NCBI GenBank assembly: GCA_937868455.1 | Contig: CALMMO010000005.1 | Span: forward strand, 1-22,560 | Direction: 5' to 3' | DNA: 22,560 nt | From: an uncultured Marmoricola sp. | Lineage (GTDB): Bacteria > Actinomycetota > Actinomycetes > Propionibacteriales > Nocardioidaceae | Shown here: positions 7,026-14,113 of the stretch, piece after piece | Layout of the letters: every line of letters begins with the position of its first letter | How positions within the stretch are numbered: position 1 is the first letter of the stretch | Position numbers and translations under genes: made by a program | The notes under the pieces: generated by a model | Databases searched by the model: none | Told to the model about the DNA's origin: nothing | What the model saw: only the letters and a program-made list of their open reading frames with translations

Positions 7026-9274
7026 GTGTGTTGAGCGAGGAAGCGCCGTACCTTCGCGACGAGGCGATCACGGCGGCGCTGCGTGAGGCCTGGGGCATCG
7101 AAGTCACCTCGATTCGGCGACTCGAAAGCGAGCGGGACTTCAATGTGATGGTCAACGGTGCCTTCGTATTGAAGGTGTCGAATCCTGCTGAGGACCCAGC
7201 CGTCGTCGACATGGAAGTGGCTGCGATGGCCCACGCAGCGCTGGCTGATGCGCTGTTGCCGGTTCCCCGCACCATGCCGACGACCGCTGGCAATGTCGTT
7301 CACGTCGTCAGCGAAGAACACGGACGAGAGTGTCTGGCTCGGTTGATCACTGTGCTTCCCGGGGAGGCGCTTGAAGGCTCTCCGATCACGGTCGAGGCGG
7401 CCGAGCGTGTGGGCGCCGCAGCGGCCCAGATGAGCATTGCTTTGGCTGGCTTCTTCCATGCTGCCGCCGGTGAGCGCGATCTTGATTGGGACATCCGCCG
7501 ACTGGAGTTGGTGGCCGGGCGACACCCGCACTCTGACCCAGCAATGGTGGCGCGATTGCGACCGGCCATCGCTGCCTGTCACACCTTGCCCGGCGGGGTG
7601 CAACATGGCGACGTCACGTTGACCAATGTGCTGACCGAAGGCGGGCAGGTCAGCGGGCTGATCGACTTCGGCGACATGCACCACACCGCGAATGTGTGCG
7701 ACCTCGCGGTCACGTTGACCTCGGTGTTGCGCAACACCGCGCGCGTGCAGGTTGCAGACACCTGGGCCCTGGCCGGTGGCGTGCTGCGCGGCTACCAACG
7801 CCACCGACTGCTCACACACGCCGAGGTTGAAGTGCTCGGTGAACTCGTGCTGGCTCGACTTGTGCTCAGCGACCTGATTGCTGGTGCTCGTTCGCAATCA
7901 CATGCCGACAATCTGGCCTACATCAGCCAGTACGACGACGCCAACACTCGCGTGCTGACCCAACTGAGTGCGCTTTCACCCGGCCAACTCGCCAGCCGCC
8001 TTCACCAACTGGCTGGCACTCGCAGTGCAGCGGTGACGCCGGATCTGCGGGCTCGGCGCGACGCGGTGATGGGCGGCAAACTCTCACCACTGTTCTACGA
8101 CGAGCCTCTGCACATCGTCAGCGGTGAAGGGCCCTGGCTTATCGACAAAGAGGGCAAGCGATACCTCGATGCCTATAACAACGTTGCTGTGGTCGGTCAC
8201 GCCGATCCGACAGTGGCCAATCGAGTGGCCCGCCAACTGAGGCACATCAACACCCACTCGAGATACCTGCACCCCGAGATCGTCGAACTTGCCGAGCGGC
8301 TCGTGGCCACGATGCCACCAGGCCTCGACACGGTGCTATTCACCACCTCTGGCACCGAGGCCAACGAGGTTGCTTGGCGCCTTGCCACCGATTTCACCGG
8401 GGGCGATGGGGCGATGATCGTGGAGCACTCCTATCACGGCAGCACCAAGTGGATGGCCGACCTCAGTTCTAACGAGTGGCCTCCAGGCCATCGACCGGCG
8501 GCGATCGGGAGGTTCCCAGCACCTCGGGCAACAGAGGATCCCACGGCTCTCAGTGCTGAAACCACGTCCGCTCACGTCGCTCAGGCAGCGGCGGATCTGG
8601 CGTCGCGGGGATTGAGGCCGGCCATGTTGTTGGCTGACTCCGGGTTCACAACTGAAGGAGTTCATGACGCGCCGGCGTCGTACTTTGAAGGGCTGCTCGC
8701 TGGCGCTCATGCGGCTGGAGCGTTGTATCTAGCCGATGAAGTGCAGATTGGTTACGGGCGCACCGGGCCGCAGTTGTGGCGCTTCATGCAGTCCGGTGTC
8801 ACCCCAGACTTCGTGACGTTGGGCAAGCCGATGGGTGCTGGCTATCCCATCGGTGCGGTCATCACGCGCCGTGAAATCGCCGATCGTCTGGCCCAAAGCT
8901 ATGAGTACTTCTCCACGTTCGCGGCGACACCGGCTGCAGCTGCGGCTGGCAATGCGGTGCTCGACGTACTCACTGATCGCCGCCTGCCTGAGCAGGCGGT
9001 TGAGGTCGGCGCCTACCTCGCGCAGCGACTCCACGAACTTGCCGCAGACTCAGCCATGCTTGGCGAGGTGCGACACGTAGGCCTGGTCGCCGGAGTTGAT
9101 GTGGTGACTCGTGAGGAGACCAAACGACTCGTCAACGGGTTAGCCAAGGCCGGTGTCTTAGCTGGGTCGACCGGCCCCACGGGCCAGGTGCTCAAGGTGC
9201 GCCCGCCATTGGTGTGGGAGCGCCAGCACGTGGACCAGTTCATTGCTGCCCTGGCCCACGTGCTCAACAACTAG
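7022..9274 (+). CDS. Fused APH-family kinase and class-III PLP phospholyase/aminotransferase
   Basis: This 750-residue protein joins two enzymes. Residues 1-330 are an aminoglycoside phosphotransferase-type kinase: FVLKV (Lys51), catalytic loop HGDVTLTN (Asp197, Asn202) and metal-binding IDFGD (Asp215). Residues 340-750 are a class-III PLP enzyme: TSGTEANE (442-449) for the cofactor phosphate, ADEVQIGYGRTG (Asp572) and the Schiff-base Lys602 in LGKPMGAGYPIGAV. That last motif closely resembles the GKPMGNGHP of human ethanolamine-phosphate and 5-phosphohydroxylysine phospholyases (ETNPPL, PHYKPL). In that pathway a kinase phosphorylates a hydroxy-amine and the PLP enzyme eliminates ammonia and phosphate to give an aldehyde. 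I therefore infer both steps in one chain. A true transaminase is the alternative. It is coupled to the SDR upstream. Confidence 0.88.
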   Translation: MSVLSEEAPYLRDEAITAALREAWGIEVTSIRRLESERDFNVMVNGAFVLKVSNPAEDPAVVDMEVAAMAHAALADALLPVPRTMPTTAGNVVHVVSEEHGRECLARLITVLPGEALEGSPITVEAAERVGAAAAQMSIALAGFFHAAAGERDLDWDIRRLELVAGRHPHSDPAMVARLRPAIAACHTLPGGVQHGDVTLTNVLTEGGQVSGLIDFGDMHHTANVCDLAVTLTSVLRNTARVQVADTWALAGGVLRGYQRHRLLTHAEVEVLGELVLARLVLSDLIAGARSQSHADNLAYISQYDDANTRVLTQLSALSPGQLASRLHQLAGTRSAAVTPDLRARRDAVMGGKLSPLFYDEPLHIVSGEGPWLIDKEGKRYLDAYNNVAVVGHADPTVANRVARQLRHINTHSRYLHPEIVELAERLVATMPPGLDTVLFTTSGTEANEVAWRLATDFTGGDGAMIVEHSYHGSTKWMADLSSNEWPPGHRPAAIGRFPAPRATEDPTALSAETTSAHVAQAAADLASRGLRPAMLLADSGFTTEGVHDAPASYFEGLLAGAHAAGALYLADEVQIGYGRTGPQLWRFMQSGVTPDFVTLGKPMGAGYPIGAVITRREIADRLAQSYEYFSTFAATPAAAAAGNAVLDVLTDRRLPEQAVEVGAYLAQRLHELAADSAMLGEVRHVGLVAGVDVVTREETKRLVNGLAKAGVLAGSTGPTGQVLKVRPPLVWERQHVDQFIAALAHVLNN

Positions 9275-10359
9275 CGCATCAATCCCCGAGCCTGGGGCAG
9301 CGGCAAGCGTGAGGCCTCGGTGAGTCCAGGAGGTGCTTCGCACACGGCGCGTACGGCGTTGACCACCGTCGCAGCCGTGGAGATGATGCCGCCCAAGTTG
9401 ACGTCATCGACGTCGTGACCGACGTGGGTGTTGATCTCCACACCTGGGCGACCACTCACGACGACGCGGTGCACGCCGGATCGGCCATCGGGTGGGTAGG
9501 GCCAGTCTGGGGCCGCGGCTTGGGTGAGGCGGTTGACGTGCTCCATCGAGATGATGACTTCACCGTCTTTGAGCCCTTGCACTGCGAAGCGAACCGCAGC
9601 CACGTGACCGGCGGGAACCGTCATCATGGTGCATTCGATCTGCTCGGGGGTGTACCAGTTTTCGACCTGCTCGGTGATCTCGTCGAGTTCAACCCCAAGA
9701 GCCTGAGCCACGACCTTCACCGGTCCGCCCCAGATGGACTTTGCGACCTCAGGCAAGAACATCAGCGGTGGTTCGGCGTCGGGAGCGGCGCCGAATCCGA
9801 AGGCAACGCCGGTGAACTCGGCATCGTCGTACGTGCCGTAATCAAAGATCTCTTGCACGACAACCTTGGTTGCCGATTGGGCTAGGCGCAGCGCTGCTAA
9901 GGGGAGTACGTCGCCAGAGAATCCCGGGTCGATCCCCGTGACCAGCATCGTGCTGTTGCCTCGGGCGCACGCTGCCTCCAGGGGCTCAGTGAGCCAGGGG
10001 TCAGCGTGGTCAGGGTGGATCAGCCAAACCAGCGATGAGGCGACGACGTTGGTGCCGCTTTCGAGAAAGGCAGTGAGTTCGTCGAGTGCACCGTCGGGTC
10101 GCATCTCTGCTTGAGAGGTGTAGACGACGCAGTCTGCACCCAGCGCGACCAAGGCGGCCGTGTCGTTTGTGGCGAGGATCCCGGTCGGCTCGGTGAGCCC
10201 GCAGAGCAGGGCTGCGTCGCGCCCGATCTTGTCGGGTGAGTTGGCGTGCAAACCAACAAGTTCAAGGCCCGGGTCTTCGATGATCTGGCGCAGAGAGTGC
10301 TCACCAACGTTGCCGGTGGAGAACTGGATGACCCGTAAGGGGCGTGGTTCGTTTGTCAT
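9271..10359 (-). CDS. DapB-like NAD(P)-dependent oxidoreductase (amine dehydrogenase type), copy 1
   Basis: The 362-residue protein starts with a Rossmann fold (VIQFSTGNVGEHSLRQI, residues 10-26) and continues with LVGLHANSPDKIGRD, TGIDPGFSGDVLP and a long C-terminal alpha/beta domain. This is the actinobacterial dihydrodipicolinate-reductase-like family, related to 2,4-diaminopentanoate dehydrogenase. The catalytic HHxxK motif of true DapB is absent and the protein is about 100 residues longer than DapB, so lysine synthesis is unlikely. It more plausibly acts on an amine, imine or keto compound with NAD(P)H. It is the last gene of a minus-strand operon: its ATG overlaps the stop of the SDR by 4 bp, and its own stop overlaps the stop of the converging kinase-phospholyase gene. 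A more distant paralogue is two genes upstream. Confidence 0.8.
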   Translation of the reverse strand: MTNEPRPLRVIQFSTGNVGEHSLRQIIEDPGLELVGLHANSPDKIGRDAALLCGLTEPTGILATNDTAALVALGADCVVYTSQAEMRPDGALDELTAFLESGTNVVASSLVWLIHPDHADPWLTEPLEAACARGNSTMLVTGIDPGFSGDVLPLAALRLAQSATKVVVQEIFDYGTYDDAEFTGVAFGFGAAPDAEPPLMFLPEVAKSIWGGPVKVVAQALGVELDEITEQVENWYTPEQIECTMMTVPAGHVAAVRFAVQGLKDGEVIISMEHVNRLTQAAAPDWPYPPDGRSGVHRVVVSGRPGVEINTHVGHDVDDVNLGGIISTAATVVNAVRAVCEAPPGLTEASRLPLPQARGLMR

Positions 10360-11216
10360 AGCAAGTCCGTAATCGTCTTAAGGCCGGCGTCGTAGAGCAC
10401 ACCCGGGAGCATGCCGCCGTCGATTTCAATAGTGGTTCCGTTGATGTAGTCGGCTTGGCCGCTACACAAAAAGACTGCAGTGCGACCGACCTCGTCTGGT
10501 TCGCCAGCGCGACCGAGCGGGACGTTGGCGAAATACTCCTTCCCCTCAGGGTCGTCGCCGAGCACGAAGGCCCGGAAGTTGTCGGTCATCGTTGGTCCGA
10601 GAGCAAGGCAGTTCACCCGAGCATGCGGCCCCCACTCTTCGGCCAGTGATTTGGTGAGGTGGTTGAGGCCTGACTTGGCCGCGCCGTACGACACCAGGGT
10701 CGGAGACCCTGCCGGGTGTCCGGCTCCGCTGGAGATGTTGATGATTGATCCGGTGCCCTCCTGAGTGCGCATCTGGGCATAGACCCTCAGCGCGAACCAC
10801 AACGGACTGATCAGGTTCATCTGGATGGCGTAGGCGTGGAAGAGCGCGGAGCGGTGGCCAGGATCATCGGCTAGCGGCGCCCCCTGGAACTTGCTCACCA
10901 ACTCGGGCACGGCTTCCACCGAGGGGGAGGGCACGGTGCCGCCGGCGTTATTGACCAAGATGTCGATGCGGCCGTACTTCTCAACCACACGTGAGACGAA
11001 GGCGTCGATGGAGGCGTAGTCGCCTTGGTCGCACACCCATTGCTCGGAGCGATCGAGCGCGCCGTCGATGCCGTCGGCTGCAGGCAAGTGATCCATCGGG
11101 CTTCGCGAGCAGCCAATGACAGTGGCTCCGGCCAGGAGTAACTGGCGGGCGATGCCCACTCCGACTCCGCGACTGGTGCCTGTGACGACGGCGATCCTGC
11201 CATCGAGGACATTCAT
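10356..11216 (-). CDS. SDR family oxidoreductase
   Basis: The 286-residue protein is a classical short-chain dehydrogenase: TGTSRGVGVG (12-21) binds the nucleotide, NNAGG (89-93) is canonical, Ser162/163 lie in NISSGAG, and the catalytic Tyr177 and Lys181 are in YGAAK. The C-terminus INGTTIEIDGGM is typical. An insertion at about 94-128 (SPSVEAVPELVSKFQGAPL...) widens the region near the substrate. It overlaps both neighbouring DapB-like genes by 4 bp at each end, so three oxidoreductases are made in a coupled way. They presumably carry out successive redox steps on one compound. I cannot name the substrate. Confidence 0.88.
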   Translation of the reverse strand: MNVLDGRIAVVTGTSRGVGVGIARQLLLAGATVIGCSRSPMDHLPAADGIDGALDRSEQWVCDQGDYASIDAFVSRVVEKYGRIDILVNNAGGTVPSPSVEAVPELVSKFQGAPLADDPGHRSALFHAYAIQMNLISPLWFALRVYAQMRTQEGTGSIINISSGAGHPAGSPTLVSYGAAKSGLNHLTKSLAEEWGPHARVNCLALGPTMTDNFRAFVLGDDPEGKEYFANVPLGRAGEPDEVGRTAVFLCSGQADYINGTTIEIDGGMLPGVLYDAGLKTITDLL

Positions 11217-12319
11217 GATGACTCCTTGAGTACGTCGGGGCTAAACCGGCCCGCAAAGGCTCGCAGCGGCAGGTCAGCGCTCGTGATGATGCCTGGCTTA
11301 GCCGCCACCACAGATCGGATGGAGTTCAAGGCAGGCATGCCGGTGATCGTCATTCCGATGGAGGCGAAGTCTTCGATGTTCTTAAAGTCGACGCCTGGGG
11401 GCGGGAAGATCATGTGCTTGCTGTAGATGCACGGGTCGCCGGTGATCTTGGTGATGTAGCAGCCCTGCACCCGCCACTTCGGCTCGGTGTGCGGCGTCAT
11501 CTGCCATTCGAGGTGGGTTTCGATGCGAGGCACTCCGTTGACCATGCCTTGGTACTTCAGATAGCAACCACCCACTGAGCCGCGCGGGAGTTTGTACCAG
11601 CCCAGGTCGACGTCGTCGGTGCAGGCGCCCAGTTCGTAGGAGAAGGTCACCTCGTCGAGTTGCAGGTCCATCGCGTCAGCCATCAACCACACCGAGTCGG
11701 CGAACACGAAGGTGAACTTCTCCAGCATCGCTGGCACTTCGGGGTCCTCGACTGGGCGACCAAATCCCACTTCGGTCCAGGTAGCGGCCGAGTGGTGGCA
11801 AGAGACATCGACTGACTCGATGACGGTGACGTTTTCGATCTGAGCGACATCTGCGGTGTGGACGGTGGTCAGGATTTGTGCGAGACCAGGGTTCATTCCG
11901 GTGCCATAGAACGTCGATCCGCCCTTCTGGCACGCCTCTTCGATGATCTCGGTCCAACTGCGGCCCGACTCGTGTGGGTGGTTGCGATTTCGGTGGTGGC
12001 CCGTGATCCAGTCGGCGGTGGTGACGATGTCGATGCCTGCCTCGAGCACTGGCAGGTACAGCGATTCGTCAGGGAACACCCCGTGGAAGGTCACCACATC
12101 GGGGTGCGCGGCGATGATCTCCTCGATGGTGCCCGTGGCGATCACGCCGATGGGGTCTAGGCCCGCGATCGTCCCGGCGTCTTGGCCGAGCTTGCTGGGG
12201 GTGTAGCAATGCAGCCCCACCAACTCAAGATCTGGGTGGTGTGCGATCCGCTTGATCATCTCGGTGCCCACATTGCCGGTGGCAACTTGGAAAACCCGGA
12301 CGGGTGACTGGTTGGACAT
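11213..12319 (-). CDS. DapB-like NAD(P)-dependent oxidoreductase (amine dehydrogenase type), copy 2
   Basis: The 368-residue protein has the same plan as copy 1: Rossmann segment VFQVATGNVGTEMIKRI, LVGLHCYTPSKLGQD, then GTGMNPGLAQIL where copy 1 has TGIDPGFSGDVL. It belongs to the DapB-like/diaminopentanoate-dehydrogenase-like family and also lacks the DapB catalytic motif, though it has a CHHSAATW stretch that copy 1 lacks. The two copies differ enough to have different substrates or to form a heteromer. The ATG at 12319 is chosen because AAGGAGG precedes it; the ATG at 12334 would place this ribosome binding site inside the gene. It is the first enzyme gene after the TetR regulator, 43 bp downstream. 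Confidence 0.8.
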   Translation of the reverse strand: MSNQSPVRVFQVATGNVGTEMIKRIAHHPDLELVGLHCYTPSKLGQDAGTIAGLDPIGVIATGTIEEIIAAHPDVVTFHGVFPDESLYLPVLEAGIDIVTTADWITGHHRNRNHPHESGRSWTEIIEEACQKGGSTFYGTGMNPGLAQILTTVHTADVAQIENVTVIESVDVSCHHSAATWTEVGFGRPVEDPEVPAMLEKFTFVFADSVWLMADAMDLQLDEVTFSYELGACTDDVDLGWYKLPRGSVGGCYLKYQGMVNGVPRIETHLEWQMTPHTEPKWRVQGCYITKITGDPCIYSKHMIFPPPGVDFKNIEDFASIGMTITGMPALNSIRSVVAAKPGIITSADLPLRAFAGRFSPDVLKESS

Positions 12320-12343
12320 TGCCCTCCTTGGCATCAGGTGGGC

Positions 12344-12352
12344 TTACAGTAA
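12344..12352. promoter_or_regulatory. Candidate operator TTACAGTAA
   Basis: A perfect inverted repeat (TTAC-A-GTAA) lies in the 43-bp gap between the TetR gene and the oxidoreductase operon, 25 bp before the start codon at 12319. Position and symmetry suit a repressor site. It is short, so chance is possible. Confidence 0.3.
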
Positions 12353-12362
12353 CGCCGTTTCT

Positions 12363-12908
12363 TTATTGAGTCGATGGGCTAGCGGAACTTCTTTCGATGC
12401 CCGCGATCGCCCACTCAATGGCAGTGTCAAAGATTGGAGCAAAGTTCCAGGCTGTGCCTGCCTTGATCTCACCCATCACCATCGAGGTCGCTAGGTGGTT
12501 CAGCGTTGCTGCGATGTGTACGGCGTCGCCCTCGGCAAAACCGTGCTCCCTCAGCGCCCTCGTCAATCGCCCAGCGAACCGCACCAAGATCTCGCTATCA
12601 GGCAATGTCATCAGGCCGGCCAACTCGGGCCGACTGAGCAAGGTGGAACGCACCTGGGCACACCACGAGCGCACCGCGTCGGGCCAACTGGTCATCTGGC
12701 CAGGGGATAACTCAGCTTGTGCAAATGCATGGGCCACCAGACCGTGAAGCATCTGCTCACGCGGACCTACTTGCTGATAAAGCGTGCTCGTCGAACACTT
12801 CAAACGAGCAGCCAGATTGCGGGCGGTCAGTCCCTGAGCGCCCTGATCGTCAAGGATGCGCAAAGCCTCATCGAAGATCTGCTCGCGGCTGATCAAGGGC
12901 TTCGCCAT
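12363..12908 (-). CDS. TetR family transcriptional regulator
   Basis: The 181-residue protein has an N-terminal TetR DNA-binding domain: ISREQIFDEALRILDDQGAQ, then the helix-turn-helix LTARNLAARLKCSTSTLYQQV (about residues 28-48). It is followed by an all-helical ligand domain that ends without special motifs. The ATG at 12908 is preferred; a GTG at 12914 adds two residues. It lies just upstream of the three oxidoreductase genes on the same strand, and 27 bp after the LuxR-type regulator gene. It probably represses the operon until the substrate or a CoA ester of it binds. Possible sites are TTACAGTAA at 12344-12352 and GGCACATCGTGCC at 12910-12922, the latter directly before its own start. 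Confidence 0.88.
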   Translation of the reverse strand: MAKPLISREQIFDEALRILDDQGAQGLTARNLAARLKCSTSTLYQQVGPREQMLHGLVAHAFAQAELSPGQMTSWPDAVRSWCAQVRSTLLSRPELAGLMTLPDSEILVRFAGRLTRALREHGFAEGDAVHIAATLNHLATSMVMGEIKAGTAWNFAPIFDTAIEWAIAGIERSSASPSTQ

Positions 12909-12909
12909 G

Positions 12910-12922
12910 GGCACATCGTGCC
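12910..12922. promoter_or_regulatory. Candidate operator GGCACATCGTGCC
   Basis: A perfect inverted repeat with 5-bp arms and 3-nt centre lies immediately upstream of the TetR start codon. It could be an autoregulatory site or a small hairpin between the two regulator genes. Confidence 0.25.
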
Positions 12923-12935
12923 ACTGGCGATTGGG

Positions 12936-13628
12936 TTAGTGCACCGCACCGAGCAGTCGGGCGATCGCCGCCGTACGCGAGTTGGCGCCGACAAACAGAG
13001 TGACTACCTCAACGTCGCGCTCGACCGTTCTCTCTGAATAGCCGAGGTGGCGAGCGATCACCCGAGTGGTCTCACCCAGCACGAGTTGCGCAGCGACTTG
13101 CACTTGCCGCTCAGTGAGCACGGGCTGCTCCGCGGGCCGCGATTGTGCCTTCACTCGTTGCCACGTTGTCTTAGCCAACCCCGCAATCCCAGGATCGTGG
13201 CTGATCCAGGCGGTCGGGTGACCTTGGGGAGTGTGCAGGCCCTCCATCAGGCAATAAACGCCATCGAAGACGGCCAGAGCGCCAGGCACTGGTCCGGTGT
13301 GCACACCAGGAGCGAGCGAGGAGAGCAGCGGGTTGCGCACGAGCGCTTGGGCAGTGACCACGAGCTCGCCACGCCACATGGTGCTTGCGAGTGGCTCAAA
13401 CGGCATCTCAACGTGTATCCGACCCACGAACCGGCGGCTGGCCGAGGTGAGCGACTCGATGAGTCGATTGATGTTGGCGCGACCCACCGCCGCGCACTGG
13501 AACGCACCCCGAGCCCGGTGGCTATCACCCAAGCTGCGCCGAAGTTCGTGCCACGTCGGCCCAGCCAACGTCTCCGGCGTGGCTGGTGCGTTGGGTGCTT
13601 CAGTCTGAGGTGCGAGCTGAGTCTGCAT
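12936..13628 (-). CDS. LuxR-type helix-turn-helix regulator with an uncommon N-terminal domain
   Basis: The 230-residue protein ends in a LuxR/GerE-type DNA-binding domain (about 168-228): VLTERQVQVAAQLVLGETT, then VIARHLGYSERTVERDV with the recognition helix. The first 160 residues are not a receiver, PAS or autoinducer domain. The segment NINRLIESLTSASRRFVGRI and the later GALAVFDGVYCLMEG resemble the phospholipase-D-like sensor part of some actinobacterial TrmB/LuxR-type regulators, but this is a weak likeness. It lies upstream of tetR on the same strand and divergent from ornithine aminotransferase, across a 485-bp region with long palindromes that may be its targets. Confidence 0.78.
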   Translation of the reverse strand: MQTQLAPQTEAPNAPATPETLAGPTWHELRRSLGDSHRARGAFQCAAVGRANINRLIESLTSASRRFVGRIHVEMPFEPLASTMWRGELVVTAQALVRNPLLSSLAPGVHTGPVPGALAVFDGVYCLMEGLHTPQGHPTAWISHDPGIAGLAKTTWQRVKAQSRPAEQPVLTERQVQVAAQLVLGETTRVIARHLGYSERTVERDVEVVTLFVGANSRTAAIARLLGAVH

Positions 13629-13716
13629 GCCTTGAGCTTGGATGCGCTCGGGTGTTCTCTGCAGCTGTTTTCCCTGGCCGCTTGGTGCGTGGCAACTTGT
13701 GGCCTCCGGCCGGGTG

Positions 13717-13744
13717 AAGTTTCACCGGGTACCCGGTGAAACTT
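13717..13744. repeat. Perfect 28-bp palindrome
   Basis: Every base of 13717-13730 pairs with 13744-13731; the centre is GGGTACCC. The left half includes part of GTGAAGTTTCAC (13714-13725), a motif that returns inverted at 13756-13767. Confidence 0.75.
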
Positions 13745-13784
13745 GCGCTTCCCCTGTGAAACTTCACATGGGAAGCGCAAGTTT
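13739..13784. repeat. 46-bp near-perfect palindrome
   Basis: Arms 13739-13760 and 13763-13784 are complementary over 22 bp with one mismatch (13754 against 13769), around the central AC. The first six bases are shared with the 28-bp palindrome, so the two cannot extrude or fold together. No U-tract follows on either strand, which speaks against a plain terminator. Confidence 0.75.
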
Positions 13785-13986
13785 TCCATGGGAAGTGGAC
13801 TCCAGGAAACACCAGTTGGACCCAGCCGAAGTGGCTGAGGCCAACGGAATCGGAGAGGTCTACGAGGACACGTCAGTGATGCGTGGTCGCGGTCTTGCGA
13901 GAGGTTCTATCTGGATCTCGTTGTCGGATCTGTTGGAAGCAATCTTCCTCCGGCGAGGTCGGCGATCCACCCATGCGACCGCTGTT

Positions 13987-14000
13987 GGCGGATGTCCGCC
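13987..14000. repeat. Small hairpin upstream of rocD
   Basis: GGCGGATGTCCGCC has 6-bp arms around TG. It lies about 115 bp before the aminotransferase start. Confidence 0.4.
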
Positions 14001-14018
14001 GTACGCAAAACACTCGGG

Positions 14019-14029
14019 TTGTCTGACAA
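14019..14029. promoter_or_regulatory. Candidate operator TTGTCTGACAA
   Basis: A perfect inverted repeat (TTGTC-T-GACAA) lies 85 bp before the aminotransferase start. It is a possible site for one of the two nearby Lrp-type regulators or for the divergent LuxR-type protein. Confidence 0.3.
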
Positions 14030-14101
14030 TCCGCCACAGGAAGGCATAGGGTGAGAGCGGCAGGTGCGAGAACGTTGCGCCCGCCATATCCGAAGAAGAA
14101 C

Positions 14102-14106
14102 AGGAG
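14102..14106 (+). promoter_or_regulatory. Shine-Dalgarno AGGAG for rocD
   Basis: AGGAG stands 7 nt before ATG 14114 and decides against the upstream in-frame GTG at 14051, which would add 21 basic residues unlike the family. Confidence 0.7.
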
Positions 14107-14113
14107 ATCGCTC

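Larger units (their letters stand above)
13629..14113. other. Gene-free intergenic region with long palindromes, luxR/rocD divergence
   Basis: No protein-like frame is found. The left part holds the overlapping palindromes at 13714-13784. The right part has the inverted repeats GGCGGATGTCCGCC (13987-14000) and TTGTCTGACAA (14019-14029), about 90 bp before the aminotransferase start, where its promoter should lie. Nothing else is recognised in 13790-13980. Confidence 0.7.

Noticed and set aside
6962..7897. 311-codon open frame on the minus strand
   Set aside because: It lies wholly opposite the well-supported kinase-phospholyase gene and its translation is His/Gln/Arg-rich without any family motif; a shadow of high GC coding DNA.
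9271..12319. dapB (4-hydroxy-tetrahydrodipicolinate reductase) as gene name for the two DapB-like genes
   Set aside because: Both lack the HHxxK catalytic motif and are about 100 residues too long; only the broad family relation is supported.
13600..13812. Small minus-strand frame with repeated HxKFHR-like peptides
   Set aside because: The peptide repeats simply reflect the palindromic DNA; no start signal or protein likeness.
14051..14113. N-terminal extension of rocD from GTG 14051
   Set aside because: It adds 21 basic residues absent from the family, and the ribosome binding site AGGAG points to ATG 14114.
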